Notes under the pieces: model-generated
What the model was told of the DNA's origin: nothing
The model's database searches: none
Seen by the model: the letters and a program-made list of their open reading frames with translations, nothing else
NCBI GenBank assembly: GCA_002307375.1
Contig: NTJI01000001.1
Coordinates: forward strand, 1 to 64,000
DNA length: 64,000 nt
Reading direction: 5' to 3'
Origin: Lysobacteraceae bacterium NML93-0399
GTDB taxonomy: Bacteria > Pseudomonadota > Gammaproteobacteria > Xanthomonadales > Xanthomonadaceae
Shown here: positions 17,839-29,848 of the stretch, piece after piece
Position numbering within the stretch: the first letter of the stretch is position 1
Layout of the letters: each line of letters opens with the position of its first letter
Position numbers and translations under genes: made by a program

Positions 17839-20040
17839 ATGAACCTCCAGCGCGCCCTTTACCGCCACATCTCCAACATGCCGATGCGCTGGAAGTTCTA
17901 CGTCCAGAGCGCATTCGTTGCCGCCGGCATCATCCTGCTCGCGGTCATCGCCGCGCGCCTGCAATACGTCGACCTGCAGAACACGCGGCAGAATGCCCTG
18001 CGCGCGCAGACCGAAATGGCGCTGGGCATCGTGGAGCAGTTCGCAGCCCGTGCCGAGTCGGGCGAACTGACGCTCGACGTGGCCAAGGCCGGCGCGCTCC
18101 GCACGCTGCAGGCGATGCAGGCGAGCGACGGCATCGATTACTTCTTCGTGACCGACGACACGCCGGTCATGCTGATGCACCCCAGCCGCCCCGATCTGAT
18201 CGGCAAGCCGCTTGCCCAGGTGCTCAGCCCGGACGGCAAGGCGATCTTCCCCGAATTCGTGCGCGTGGCGCAGGCCGGCGGCGGCTTCGTGGACTACACG
18301 TGGGCCAAGGCCGGCGAAGACGATCCGGTGCAAAAGACCTCGTTCGCGGCGCGTTACGCCCCATGGGGCTGGGTGCTGGGCACAGGGGTGTACCTCGACG
18401 ACACCCAGGCGCAGGCGCTCTATTTCACCGGCATCATGACGCTCGCCGGCGGCGCTCTCGTGCTGCTCAACCTGTTGCTGGGCTGGGCCATCGGCGGCTC
18501 GATGCTCGATGCGGTGGGGCGTGCGCTCGGGGCCGTGCGCGGCGTGGCACGTGGTGATCTGTCGGTCCGCACGGGCGATCACGGCCGCGACGAGGTCGGA
18601 CAGATGCTCCGCGCGACCGACGAGATGGTCCACATGCTCGAGCGGTTCTCCCACCAGACACGCACCATGACCCGGCTGCATGCCGCCGAGGACATCAGTC
18701 ACCGGATGCCGACCGATTTCCCGGGCGTCTACGGGGAACTCGCGGCCGGCATCAACACCATGATGTTCGAGCATCTCGACGCGATCCAGGACGCGGTGGT
18801 GGTGCTGCAGGAATATGCGGACGGCGACCTGTCGCGCGATGCGAGGCGACTGCCGGGTTCGCGCGCGGTGCTGCACGAGGCGATGGACGCCGCCAAGGCC
18901 AGCCTGCTGTCGATCAACGGCGAGATCCGCCGGCTTGCACAAGCCGCCGCGAGCGGTGACTTCAGCATCCGCGGCGACGAAGCGTCGTATCGCGCCGACT
19001 TCCGGGTGATGGTGCAGGGCCTCAACGCAATGATGGACACCTGCGACCGCAACCTGTCGCAGGTGTCGCAGCTGCTCGCGCGCATCGCCGAGGGCGACCT
19101 GACGGGGCGGATGCACGGCGACTACCAGGGCGTGTTCGCCCGCATGCGCGACGATGCCAACGCCACCGTCGCCCAGCTGACCGGCATCGTCTCGCGCATC
19201 CAGGACGCCTCGGATGCGATCGGGACCGCCTCGTCGGAAATCGCATCGGGCAACAACGATCTCTCCCAGCGCACCGAGCAGCAGGCGGCCAATCTCAAAG
19301 AGACCGCCGCGTCGATGGAGGAACTGACCTCCACCGTGCGCCAGAACGCCGACCACGCCCGCCAGGCCAATCAGCTGGTGATCGGGACGGCGCAGGTCGC
19401 AAGCCAGGGCGGCGAGGTCGTCGGCCAGGTGGTCACCACGATGGGCGAGATCGAGCAGTCCTCGCGGCGCATCGCCGACATCATCTCGGTCATCGACGGC
19501 ATCGCCTTCCAGACCAACATCCTCGCGCTCAATGCCGCGGTCGAAGCCGCACGCGCCGGTGAGCAGGGCCGCGGCTTCGCGGTGGTCGCCTCCGAGGTGC
19601 GCACGCTGGCCCAGCGCAGCGCCGGCGCGGCCAAGGAGATCAAGCAGCTGATCGACGATTCGACCGGCAAGGTCGAAAGCGGCGCCGCGCTCGCCGCCCA
19701 GGCCGGCAAGACCATGGGCGAGATCGTCGGGTCGGTGCAGCGGGTGACCGACATCATGTCCGAGATCGCGGCTGCTTCGCAGGAGCAGGCCGCCGGCATC
19801 GAACAGGTTAACCAGACCATCACCCAGATGGACGAAACCACGCAGCAGAACGCCGCGCTGGTGGAAGAAGCTTCGGCCGCCGCGCGTGCGATGGAGGAAC
19901 AGGCGACGACGCTGACCCGGACGGTGGCGGTATTCCGGATCTCGCCGGACGCCGCTGCACAGACACTGGCCGGTCAGTGGCTCGCCAATGTCACTTCCGC
20001 CGTCGGCGCCGATGGTAGTCCGCGGTCGAAGGCGCGCTGA
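17839..20040 (+). CDS. Methyl-accepting chemotaxis protein 4 (sCache-type sensor), tail cut by TGA
   Basis: A 733-residue receptor with membrane helix 1 (about 23-42), a single-Cache periplasmic domain (about 50-190: GIDYFFVTDDTPVMLMHP, APWGWVLGTGVYLDD), helix 2 (about 196-218), HAMP repeats and the [17 protein letters not shown] signalling tip. The sCache_2 type commonly senses carboxylates or similar small ligands. The frame stops at TGA 20038-20040. If that codon is read through, the same frame continues for 46 sense codons and ends in DTDWSEF followed by TGA at 20179-20181, giving the tail expected from receptors 2 and 3. No FliA promoter is visible upstream. Confidence 0.92.
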   Translation: MNLQRALYRHISNMPMRWKFYVQSAFVAAGIILLAVIAARLQYVDLQNTRQNALRAQTEMALGIVEQFAARAESGELTLDVAKAGALRTLQAMQASDGIDYFFVTDDTPVMLMHPSRPDLIGKPLAQVLSPDGKAIFPEFVRVAQAGGGFVDYTWAKAGEDDPVQKTSFAARYAPWGWVLGTGVYLDDTQAQALYFTGIMTLAGGALVLLNLLLGWAIGGSMLDAVGRALGAVRGVARGDLSVRTGDHGRDEVGQMLRATDEMVHMLERFSHQTRTMTRLHAAEDISHRMPTDFPGVYGELAAGINTMMFEHLDAIQDAVVVLQEYADGDLSRDARRLPGSRAVLHEAMDAAKASLLSINGEIRRLAQAAASGDFSIRGDEASYRADFRVMVQGLNAMMDTCDRNLSQVSQLLARIAEGDLTGRMHGDYQGVFARMRDDANATVAQLTGIVSRIQDASDAIGTASSEIASGNNDLSQRTEQQAANLKETAASMEELTSTVRQNADHARQANQLVIGTAQVASQGGEVVGQVVTTMGEIEQSSRRIADIISVIDGIAFQTNILALNAAVEAARAGEQGRGFAVVASEVRTLAQRSAGAAKEIKQLIDDSTGKVESGAALAAQAGKTMGEIVGSVQRVTDIMSEIAAASQEQAAGIEQVNQTITQMDETTQQNAALVEEASAAARAMEEQATTLTRTVAVFRISPDAAAQTLAGQWLANVTSAVGADGSPRSKAR

Positions 20041-20181
20041 CTCCGCGCGGCGCATGTCTCAGTCGCGCGTGCGGTATCGAGCGTGCATGCGACCGCTGTC
20101 CCCGCCCCCGGCAGGCGCACCGTGCCCGCCTCGCTGCCGCACGCGTCCGCGCCGGCCGATACGGACTGGTCGGAATTCTGA
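20041..20181 (+). pseudogene. In-frame 3' extension of chemoreceptor 4 carrying the DWSEF docking motif
   Basis: Directly after the TGA at 20038-20040 the same frame stays open for 46 codons, Ala/Pro/Arg-rich (for example AVPAPGRRTVPASLPHASAP), and ends in DTDWSEF then TGA. The composition and terminal pentapeptide match the tails of receptors 2 (DWAEF) and 3 (DWAEF). A single CGA-to-TGA change would explain the interruption. TGA followed by C is also a leaky stop context, so low-level readthrough is an alternative. Confidence 0.7.
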
Positions 20182-20202
20182 GCCCTTCTTCGTCCCGCCC
20201 GG

Positions 20203-20229
20203 TCAATTTCGACCGGGCGCGGCCGATAT
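20203..20229 (+). promoter_or_regulatory. Sigma-28 (FliA) promoter of cheR-cheD-cheB
   Basis: TCAATTTC (20203-20210), an 11-bp spacer and GCCGATAT (20222-20229), 28 bp before the cheR ATG. Confidence 0.8.
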
Positions 20230-20257
20230 CCGTCCAGCCCCTCTCAGAGCGTGATCG

Positions 20258-21130
20258 ATGGCTGCGTCCCCCCTGCCCCACCCGCCGGTCGCCCATCGCG
20301 ACTTCGTGTTCTCCGACCGCGACTTCCGACGCGTCTGCCAGCTCATCCGGACGCGTGCCGGCATCGCGCTCGTCGACAGCAAGCGGGACATGGTCTACGG
20401 CCGGCTCGCCCGCCGGTTGCGTGCACTGGGCATGACCGAATTCGGCGCCTATCTCGACCGGCTCGAGCGCGAGACCGACAGCGACGAGTGGCAGGCGTTC
20501 ACCAACGCCCTGACGACCAACCTCACCTCGTTCTTCCGCGAGCCCCATCATTTCGAGCACCTGCACACCCAGCTCGCCGCATTCGGCAGCGCCCCCCGCA
20601 GCCCGCTGCAGCTGTGGTCGTGCGCGGCGTCGACCGGTGAGGAGCCCTATTCGATCGCCATCACGGCGTGCGAGGCCTTCGGCACCATGACGCCGCCGGT
20701 GCGCATCATCGCCACCGATATCGACACCCAGGTGCTGACGACCGCGCAGCGCGGTGTCTACCCGATCGAGCGCGTGTCGGGCCTGTCGCTCGAACGCAAG
20801 CGCCGTTTCTTCCAGCGCGGCACCGGCCCCAACGAAGGCCACTGCCGGGTGCATCCGGCCCTGCAGGCGCTGATCGATTTCCGCCCGCTGAACCTGCTCG
20901 ATGCGCGTTACGACATCGGTGGGCCGTTCAGCGCGGTGTTCTGCCGCAACGTGATGATCTATTTCGACAAGCCCACCCAGCGGGAAATTCTCGGGCGGCT
21001 GGTCACGCACATGGATGCGAACACGCTGCTCTACACCGGCCATTCGGAAAACTATCTCCATGCGGCCGATCTGATCCGCCCCTGCGGACGCACCCTGTAT
21101 CGCCGCAACCTCGAAGGCGGTCGCTTGTGA
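20258..21130 (+). CDS. cheR: Chemotaxis protein methyltransferase CheR
   Basis: A 290-residue S-adenosylmethionine-dependent methyltransferase that methylates glutamates of receptor coiled coils. An N-terminal helical domain (about 18-95, with [13 protein letters not shown]) precedes the methyltransferase domain: [17 protein letters not shown] (about 120-136) is the SAM-binding motif, FCRNVMIYF (about 228-236) the later conserved motif. Full-length CheR proteins of this type can dock on receptor xWxxF tails through the beta-subdomain, and two receptors here carry such tails. The stop overlaps cheD by 4 bp (GTGA). Confidence 0.95.
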   Translation: MAASPLPHPPVAHRDFVFSDRDFRRVCQLIRTRAGIALVDSKRDMVYGRLARRLRALGMTEFGAYLDRLERETDSDEWQAFTNALTTNLTSFFREPHHFEHLHTQLAAFGSAPRSPLQLWSCAASTGEEPYSIAITACEAFGTMTPPVRIIATDIDTQVLTTAQRGVYPIERVSGLSLERKRRFFQRGTGPNEGHCRVHPALQALIDFRPLNLLDARYDIGGPFSAVFCRNVMIYFDKPTQREILGRLVTHMDANTLLYTGHSENYLHAADLIRPCGRTLYRRNLEGGRL

Positions 21131-21726
21131 GCCGCCCGGCCTTCCAGGACGACGACGTCCTGCGCTACCGCGACGCCCACTTCAAGGTGCCCGCGGCCAA
21201 GCTGCTGCCTACCCAGTACCTCGTGGTCGACGACGGCACCGCGCTGGTTACCGTGCTCGGCTCGTGCATCGCTGCCTGCGTGCGCGACCCGCTGCTGCGG
21301 CTGGGCGGCATGAACCACTTCATGCTGCCCGAGGGCAATGTCGGCGACGGCGCGCCGGCCCGCTACGGCAGCTATGCGATGGAAATGCTGATCAACGAAC
21401 TGCTCAAGCGCGGTGCCAGCCGTCGCCGGCTCGAGGCCAAGGTCTTCGGCGGCGCCAACGTGCTCAAGGGCTTCACCTCCAACCCGGTGGGCACGCGCAA
21501 CGCCGACTTCGTGCTGGCGTATCTGGCCGCCGAACAGATTCCGGTCGTGGCCGAGGACCTGCGCGGCATCCATCCGCGCAAGGTATGGTTCTTCCCCGAT
21601 ACCGGACGGGTCATGGTCAACCGCCTGCCGCATGCCCACGAGGCCGAAGTGGTCGCGGCCGAAACCGCGGTCCGCGCGCGCCTGTCGCGCACGCCGGTCA
21701 GCGGTGGCGTGGAACTGTTCGAATGA
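21127..21726 (+). CDS. cheD: Chemoreceptor glutamine deamidase CheD
   Basis: A 199-residue CheD. The catalytic cysteine lies in [11 protein letters not shown], with histidine in [11 protein letters not shown] and the conserved KVFGGANVL segment. CheD deamidates receptor glutamines to create methylation sites. The GTG at 21127 overlaps the cheR stop (GTGA) and keeps the usual N-terminus; a downstream start would remove conserved sequence. The stop overlaps cheB by 4 bp (ATGA), so cheR, cheD and cheB are translationally coupled. Confidence 0.93.
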   Translation: MSRPAFQDDDVLRYRDAHFKVPAAKLLPTQYLVVDDGTALVTVLGSCIAACVRDPLLRLGGMNHFMLPEGNVGDGAPARYGSYAMEMLINELLKRGASRRRLEAKVFGGANVLKGFTSNPVGTRNADFVLAYLAAEQIPVVAEDLRGIHPRKVWFFPDTGRVMVNRLPHAHEAEVVAAETAVRARLSRTPVSGGVELFE

Positions 21727-22790
21727 GCCGGTGCCGCGTCCTCATCGTCGACGACTCGGCGGTCGTGCGGCAGCTGTTGACCGAATTGCTGGGCCAGGAC
21801 CCGGGCATCGAGGTCGTCGGCACCGCCGCCGACCCGTTGCTCGCCCGCGAGAAGATCAAGCGGCTCAATCCCGACGTGCTGACGCTCGACGTCGAAATGC
21901 CCCGCATGGATGGCCTGGCGTTCCTCGAGAACCTGATGCGCCTGCGGCCGATGCCGGTGATCATGGTGTCGTCGCTGACCGAACGCGGCGCCGATGTGAC
22001 CTTGCAGGCGATGGCGCTGGGCGCGGTCGATTTCGTCACCAAGCCCAAGGCGGGCGTCGCCCAGGGCCTGGCCGACTACGCAGTCGAGATTGCCGGCAAG
22101 GTCAAGGCCGCCGCGCGCGCCCGCGTACGGCCGCTGGCCGGTGCCGCGCCGGTCGTCCGGCTGGACGCGGCGCCCCGGGTCGCCCCCGTGGCGACACGTT
22201 TCCGCACCACCGACCGCCTGATCGCGATCGGCGCGTCGGCCGGTGGCACCGAGGCGATCCGGGTCGTGCTCGAGGCCATGCCGCCCGATGCGCCCGCCAT
22301 CGTGCTGACCCAGCACATTCCCGCAAGCTTCAGTCGCCCCTTCGTCGAACGGCTCGACCGCTGCTCGCAGATGCTGGTACGCGAGGCCCGCGACGGCGAG
22401 ATGATCCTGCCCGGCCACGCTTATCTGCCGCCCGGCGACCACCATCTGCGTGTGATCCGCGACGGCGCGCGCTGGCGCTGCAAACTCGACGCCGGTCCGC
22501 CGGTCAACCGCCACCGGCCCGCGGTGGATGTGCTGTTCCGCTCGGTCGCCGAGGCCGCCGCCGGCAATGCGGTCGCGGCCATCCTCACCGGCATGGGTGA
22601 TGACGGCGCACGCGGCCTGCTGGAACTGCGCCAGGCCGGCGCGGCGACACTGGTGCAGGACGAGGCCACGAGTGTGGTCTGGGGCATGCCCGGCGCTGCG
22701 GTGAAGCTCGGCGCCGCGCAGGAAACGTTGCCGCTCGATGCCATCGCCGGCCGGCTGCTGGAACTGGCCGGCGCCAACGCAGCCGCCTGA
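21723..22790 (+). CDS. cheB: Protein-glutamate methylesterase CheB
   Basis: A 355-residue response regulator-esterase. The receiver domain (1-120) has VDDSAVVR and the phospho-acceptor aspartate in [12 protein letters not shown] (about 56). The C-terminal methylesterase (about 160-350) has the catalytic serine in [11 protein letters not shown], histidine in [13 protein letters not shown] and aspartate in [13 protein letters not shown]. CheB removes receptor methyl groups when phosphorylated by CheA. It is the last gene of the cheRDB unit and of the chemotaxis locus. Confidence 0.95.
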   Translation: MSRCRVLIVDDSAVVRQLLTELLGQDPGIEVVGTAADPLLAREKIKRLNPDVLTLDVEMPRMDGLAFLENLMRLRPMPVIMVSSLTERGADVTLQAMALGAVDFVTKPKAGVAQGLADYAVEIAGKVKAAARARVRPLAGAAPVVRLDAAPRVAPVATRFRTTDRLIAIGASAGGTEAIRVVLEAMPPDAPAIVLTQHIPASFSRPFVERLDRCSQMLVREARDGEMILPGHAYLPPGDHHLRVIRDGARWRCKLDAGPPVNRHRPAVDVLFRSVAEAAAGNAVAAILTGMGDDGARGLLELRQAGAATLVQDEATSVVWGMPGAAVKLGAAQETLPLDAIAGRLLELAGANAAA

Positions 22791-22864
22791 CAAGACGCGC
22801 CGGCGCGCGCCGGTCCGCCGCGGGAATGCATTGCTGCGAAATCCCCCAGCATCCGTCGCCTCGT

Positions 22865-22925
22865 GTCGGAGCGCGCTCGCGCGCGATCGCGCATTCCCGC
22901 GACAGCCGGATCGCGCGGCTCCTAC
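22865..22925. repeat. Degenerate GTAG-type REP hairpin
   Basis: GTCGGAGCGCGC at the left and GCGCGGCTCCTAC at the right enclose about 35 bp, like the better-preserved elements at 29599, 29766 and 32153. Such GTAG palindromes resemble the SMAG repeats of Stenotrophomonas that are linked to RAYT transposases. The rest of the 290-bp gap between cheB and acnB holds no gene. Confidence 0.65.
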
Positions 22926-23038
22926 AGCCGTCATCGCCCCTAAGATCCGTCAGCCCTGACACGTCCGGCCCACGGCCGCCATACGGTCATCAGGCGCGGT
23001 CATTGGCAATCCGACCACACGGCATACCGCCCAAAATG

Positions 23039-23065
23039 AAAACGCCCGGCCGAAGCCGGGCGTTT
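23039..23065 (-). terminator. Rho-independent terminator of acnB
   Basis: AACGCCCGGC and GCCGGGCGTT form a 10-bp stem around a CGAA loop, 16 bp beyond the acnB stop; reading on the minus strand it is followed by TTTTC. Confidence 0.8.
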
Positions 23066-23080
23066 CCACATCGACCGCCG

Positions 23081-25672
23081 TCAGGCGGCGGTCTTCTCGC
23101 CGGCTTCGACGTACTCGGGAATCTGGTCGAAGTTCATGTAGCGATAGATGTCGCTGGCCGCCGCATCCAGCACGCCGACATCGGCCATGTACTCGGCCTT
23201 GGTCGGAATGCGGCCCAGACGCGAGCAGATCGCCGCAAGTTCGGCCGAACCCAGATACACGTTCGAGTTGCGGCCCAGGCGGTTGGGGAAGTTGCGCGTG
23301 GACGTGGAGAACACCTTCGCGCCTTCCTTGACCTGCGCCTGGTTGCCCATGCACAGCGAGCAGCCCGGCATCTCCATGCGTGCACCGGCGGTGCCGAAGG
23401 TGCCGTAGTGACCTTCCTTGGTGAGTTCCGCGGCGTCCATCTTGGTCGGCGGCGCGACCCACAGCTTGGTCGGGATGTCGCGCTTGCCTTCGAGCAGCTT
23501 GGAGGCCGCGCGGAAATGACCGATGTTGGTCATGCACGAACCGATGAACACCTCGTCGATCGCAGCGCCGGCCACGTCGGACAGCGTCTTGACGTCGTCC
23601 GGATCGTTCGGGCACGCGACGATCGGCTCGTGGATGTCGGCCAGGTCGATCTCGATGACCGCGGCGTACTCGGCATCGGCATCGGCCTTGAGCAGCTGCG
23701 GATCGGCCAGCCAGGCTTCCATCTTCTCGATGCGGCGGGCCAGCGAACGTGCGTCCGCATAGCCCTCGGCGATCATCCACTTGAGCAGCGTGATGTTGCT
23801 GGTCATGTATTCGATGATCGGCGCCTTGTCGAGGTGCACGGTGCAACCGGCGGCCGAACGCTCGGCCGAGGCGTCGGAGAGCTCGAACGCCTGCTCGACC
23901 TTCAGATCCGGCAGGCCTTCGATCTCGAGGATGCGGCCGGAGAAGATGTTCTTCTTGCCGGCCTTGGCCACGGTCAGCAGGCCCTGCTTGATCGCGTACA
24001 GCGGAATCGCATTGACCAGATCACGCAGGGTCACGCCGGGCTGCATCTTGCCCTTGAAGCACACCAGCACCGACTCGGGCATGTCGAGCGGCATGACGCC
24101 GGTCGCGGCCGCGAACGCGACCAGACCCGAGCCCGCCGGGAACGAGATGCCGACCGGGAAGCGCGTGTGCGAATCGCCGCCGGTGCCGACGGTGTCGGGC
24201 AGCAGCATGCGGTTGAGCCAGCTGTGGATCACGCCGTCACCCGGACGCAGCGAAATGCCGCCACGCGTGGAGATGAACTCCGGCAGCGTGTGGTGCGTTT
24301 TGACGTCGACCGGCTTGGGGTACGCGGCGGTGTGGCAGAACGACTGCATGACCAGATCGGCCGAGAAGCCCAGGCACGCCAGGTCCTTCAGCTCGTCGCG
24401 GGTCATCGGGCCGGTGGTGTCCTGGGAACCGACCGAGGTCATCTTCGGCTCGCAATAGGTGCCCGGGCGCACGCCCTGGCCTTCCGGCAGACCGATCGCG
24501 CGGCCGACCATCTTCTGCGCCAGCGAATAACCCTTGCCGGTGTCGGCCGGCTGCTGCGGCAGACGGAACAGATCGGTCACCGGCAGGCCCAGCGATTCGC
24601 GCGCCTTGGCTGTCAGGCCGCGGCCGACGATCAGCGGAATGCGCCCACCGGCGCGCACTTCGTCGAACAGCACTTCGGACTTCACCTGGAACTCGGCGAT
24701 CACCGCGCCGTTCTTCAGCGCCTTGCCCGCGTAGGGCTGCAGTTCGATGACGTCGCCCTGCTCCATCTGCGACACGTCGAGTTCGATCGGCAGCGCGCCG
24801 GCGTCCTCCATCGTGTTGTAGAAGATCGGCGCGATCTTCGACCCCAGGCACACGCCACCGGCGCGCTTGTTGGGGATGTAGGGAATGTCGTCGCCCGTCC
24901 ACCACAGCACGCTGTTGGTGGCCGACTTGCGCGACGAACCGGTGCCGACCACGTCGCCGACGTAGGCGACCAGGTTGCCCTTCTGCTTGAGGTCGGCGAT
25001 GACCTGGATCGGGCCGCGCTTGCCGTCTTCTTCCGGCACGAACGGCGCGTCGTCGCGCTTGTTCTTCAGCATCGCCAGCGCGTGCATGGGAATGTCCGGA
25101 CGCGTGGTCGCGTCGGGCGCCGGCGACAGGTCGTCGGTGTTGGTCTCGCCCGGCACCTTGAACACCGTCAGCGTCATCGACTCGGGTACTTCGGGCTTGC
25201 TGGTGAACCACTCGGCATCGGCCCAGCTCTGGATCACGGCCTTGGCGTTCGCGTTGCCGGCCTTGGCCTTCTCTTCGACGTCGTGGAAGGCATCGAACAC
25301 CAGCAGGGTGTGCTTGAGTGCGTTCGCGGCAATGGTGCCCACTTCCGCATCGTCGAGCAGGTCGACCAGCGGCTGCACGTTGTAGCCGCCGAGCATCGTG
25401 CCCAGCAGTTCGGTGGCGCGCGCGCGGGTGATCAGCGCGCTGGTTTCGGTGCCGAACGCGATCGCGGCGAGATACGAGGCCTTGACCTTGGCCGCATCGT
25501 CCACGCCGGCCGGCACGCGGTGGGTCAGCAGGTCCAGCAGGAACTCCGCTTCACCCGCGGGCGGGTTCTTCAGCAGTTCGATGACCTCGGCGGTCTGCTG
25601 CGCATTGAGCGGCAGCGGCGGGATGCCCAGCGCTTCGCGCTCGGCAACGTGGTGGCGGTAGGCTTCCAACAT
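23081..25672 (-). CDS. acnB: Bifunctional aconitate hydratase B / 2-methylisocitrate dehydratase
   Basis: An 863-residue AcnB, the usual length (E. coli 865). It interconverts citrate and isocitrate in the TCA cycle and can act on 2-methyl-cis-aconitate. The order is as expected for AcnB: N-terminal HEAT-like domain (about 1-160), swivel domain ([14 protein letters not shown]), then the catalytic part. [4Fe-4S] ligand cysteines lie in [12 protein letters not shown] and [12 protein letters not shown]. The start at 25672 ([13 protein letters not shown]) is the family start; the frame is open further upstream but that stretch is not conserved. The family can bind mRNA when the cluster is lost. 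Confidence 0.96.
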   Translation of the reverse strand: MLEAYRHHVAEREALGIPPLPLNAQQTAEVIELLKNPPAGEAEFLLDLLTHRVPAGVDDAAKVKASYLAAIAFGTETSALITRARATELLGTMLGGYNVQPLVDLLDDAEVGTIAANALKHTLLVFDAFHDVEEKAKAGNANAKAVIQSWADAEWFTSKPEVPESMTLTVFKVPGETNTDDLSPAPDATTRPDIPMHALAMLKNKRDDAPFVPEEDGKRGPIQVIADLKQKGNLVAYVGDVVGTGSSRKSATNSVLWWTGDDIPYIPNKRAGGVCLGSKIAPIFYNTMEDAGALPIELDVSQMEQGDVIELQPYAGKALKNGAVIAEFQVKSEVLFDEVRAGGRIPLIVGRGLTAKARESLGLPVTDLFRLPQQPADTGKGYSLAQKMVGRAIGLPEGQGVRPGTYCEPKMTSVGSQDTTGPMTRDELKDLACLGFSADLVMQSFCHTAAYPKPVDVKTHHTLPEFISTRGGISLRPGDGVIHSWLNRMLLPDTVGTGGDSHTRFPVGISFPAGSGLVAFAAATGVMPLDMPESVLVCFKGKMQPGVTLRDLVNAIPLYAIKQGLLTVAKAGKKNIFSGRILEIEGLPDLKVEQAFELSDASAERSAAGCTVHLDKAPIIEYMTSNITLLKWMIAEGYADARSLARRIEKMEAWLADPQLLKADADAEYAAVIEIDLADIHEPIVACPNDPDDVKTLSDVAGAAIDEVFIGSCMTNIGHFRAASKLLEGKRDIPTKLWVAPPTKMDAAELTKEGHYGTFGTAGARMEMPGCSLCMGNQAQVKEGAKVFSTSTRNFPNRLGRNSNVYLGSAELAAICSRLGRIPTKAEYMADVGVLDAAASDIYRYMNFDQIPEYVEAGEKTAA

Positions 25673-25713
25673 GCGGGCAACTCCAGATTCGTGCGGTACC
25701 GGGAAAACCGGTC

Positions 25714-26115
25714 TCAGGCCGACGGTACGATCAGCTTGAGACCCTTGAAATAAGTGCGGAAAAACGCGTCGTCGCGGGTGATCAGGCCGTTGCATTGCAA
25801 GAGCGCGTGCGCGCCGACGAGGAAATCGCGCGCCGCGCGGCCCGAGGTATCACCGCGCTGCCAGGAGCGCCGCTGCATCTCGCCGGCACGCAGCGCCGAC
25901 TTGGCCTCGATCGCCGAAAAACGCACGCCCATGTCCTCGAGCACGGCCATGGTCTCGGCGCCGTCGCGCAGCGCGCCGCAGATCTCCGCCAGGGCCACAT
26001 CACAGACCACGACGGGGCCCGCGCTCAGGTACTGGCGCAGGCAGGCCTCGGCCGCATCGGCCTGGGGGCCGTCGGCCAGCAGATCGACCAGTACCGGCGC
26101 GTCGACGGCGATCAC
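25714..26115 (-). CDS. vapC: PIN-domain ribonuclease toxin (VapC-type)
   Basis: A 133-residue PIN domain. The conserved acidic residues are visible: aspartate in [10 protein letters not shown] (residue 5), glutamate in [11 protein letters not shown] (about 44), and aspartates in [11 protein letters not shown] and [12 protein letters not shown] toxins cleave RNA through a metal site. The GTG start overlaps the antitoxin stop by 4 bp (GTGA), typical of co-translated toxin-antitoxin pairs. It lies between acnB and acnA, an unusual place. The RNA target cannot be read from sequence. Confidence 0.85.
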   Translation of the reverse strand: MIAVDAPVLVDLLADGPQADAAEACLRQYLSAGPVVVCDVALAEICGALRDGAETMAVLEDMGVRFSAIEAKSALRAGEMQRRSWQRGDTSGRAARDFLVGAHALLQCNGLITRDDAFFRTYFKGLKLIVPSA

Positions 26116-26363
26116 CGATCGGCCTCTCCATCATCGGCGCCGGCCTGCCCGCGCACGGCGCGCATTGCCGCATCGGTATCGCCGAATCCCTCGAGCTTGA
26201 AGCGCCCGCGGGCACGCGACACGGCATCGTCCACGCTCTTGCGCAGCACGATCCGGCTGCCTTCCAGCTCGACCTTGAGGATCGTGCCCTTGCTCAGACC
26301 CAGCGCATCGCGCACGGCCTTGGGCAGGGTGATCTGGCCGCGTTCGGCGACAGTGGCTTCCAT
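26112..26363 (-). CDS. vapB: AbrB/MazE-type antitoxin of the VapBC pair
   Basis: An 83-residue protein. An N-terminal swapped-hairpin AbrB domain (MEATVAERGQITLPKAVRDA, residues 1-20; then LGLSKGTILKVELEGSRIVL) binds DNA, and the charged C-terminal half (about 45-83) should wrap the toxin. The ATG at 26363 is preferred over in-frame upstream codons because the promoter -10 element (26391-26396) lies between them and the AbrB fold begins here. Antitoxins of this class repress their own promoter; matching direct repeats lie upstream. Confidence 0.85.
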   Translation of the reverse strand: MEATVAERGQITLPKAVRDALGLSKGTILKVELEGSRIVLRKSVDDAVSRARGRFKLEGFGDTDAAMRAVRGQAGADDGEADR

Positions 26364-26390
26364 CGGCAGGCTCCGACAAAGTATGCGCGA

Positions 26391-26417
26391 ATTATACATA
26401 CCTCGTGCTACATACCT
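26391..26417 (-). promoter_or_regulatory. vapBC promoter with direct-repeat operator
   Basis: On the minus strand a perfect -10 box TATAAT lies at 26396-26391, about 28 bp before the antitoxin ATG. Two exact copies of the 9-mer TACATACCT (+ strand, 26395-26403 and 26409-26417) are spaced 14 bp apart, and one touches the -10 box. This is a plausible VapB autorepression site. No good -35 is seen. Confidence 0.65.
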
Positions 26418-26636
26418 GCGGGTGACAGATCCCGACGGCACACCGCATGTCCGGGCATCGGTCATCTGAAACACAGCGATGCGATGACGGATTCGCCACG
26501 TTCACATGATTAAACTGCATGGCGTTCAGGGCGCGGCACCGCCGCTCGCCCCTCTTATGTCGGGCGCTTGCGCCCACCCGCACGCCAGCGCCCGCCCCGT
26601 CGGGCCCCGCCAGCAACCCGCGACAGGAGTTCCCGC

Positions 26637-29396
<2,760 letters not shown>

Positions 29397-29550
29397 TATC
29401 GGACGGGGCGGAAGCCCGGTCCTCCGCAACGCGGCGGACGTTCGGCAGGCGCGCGAAGCGATGCTTCGCAAGCGCGCCCGCCTCACCCACCACGGTGGGC
29501 TGCTGCACTACATGCTCTGTCAGCTCGCCGCGAAGCAGGCCGCCCGATAG
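29397..29550 (+). pseudogene. Duplicated, degenerate remnant of the acnA 3' end
   Basis: Codons at 29488-29547 encode HHGGLLHYMLCQLAAKQAAR and a stop, closely matching the real acnA end [19 protein letters not shown] (29337-29393). The copies differ at many third positions, so the duplication is not recent. The DNA between the copies has no recognisable gene. Confidence 0.7.
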
Positions 29551-29567
29551 CGGTAACGTGCGCAACG

Positions 29568-29595
29568 AAAAAGGCCCGCAAATGCGGGCCTTTTT
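29568..29595. terminator. Rho-independent terminator downstream of acnA
   Basis: AAAAAGGCCCGCA and GCGGGCCTTTTT form a long stem with a 2-3 nt loop and T-runs on either strand. It lies after the degenerate acnA tail copy, suggesting that it once followed that end directly. Confidence 0.85.
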
Positions 29596-29598
29596 CGT

Positions 29599-29663
29599 GT
29601 AGGAGCGCGCTTGCGCGCGACAGGCGTTACCGGGAAAACCTTCGCGCGCAAGCGCGCTCCTAC
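29599..29663. repeat. GTAG-type REP hairpin
   Basis: A 65-bp palindromic element beginning GTAGGAGCGCGCTTGCGCGC and ending with its inverse ...GCGCGCTCCTAC, with a 20-bp centre. It is nearly identical to the element at 29766-29830. Confidence 0.85.
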
Positions 29664-29765
29664 AGGGAGACGTCGCAGCCGGTTGCGTCACGCGCGATGA
29701 CGGCCTAGTCGAAGAAAGCGGCCAGACCAGACGAACGCACAGCTCCCAAGCGGGCGACGCTTCCC

Positions 29766-29830
29766 GTAGGAGCGCGCTTGCGCGCGAAAGGCGTTCCCGG
29801 GAAAACCCTCGCGCGCAAGCGCGCTCCTAC
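29766..29830. repeat. GTAG-type REP hairpin
   Basis: A 65-bp copy of the element at 29599 with a few differences in the centre. The pair lies between the convergent ends of acnA and the DUF2272 gene. The sequence between the two copies (29664-29765) contains no gene. Confidence 0.85.
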
Positions 29831-29848
29831 AGGACGCGGTCCGAACCC

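Noticed and set aside
14932-20055. A 1707-codon open frame on the minus strand across receptors 3 and 4
   Set aside because: It is antisense to two clear receptor genes, is His/Gly/Arg-rich like other high-GC antisense frames, and shows no domain.
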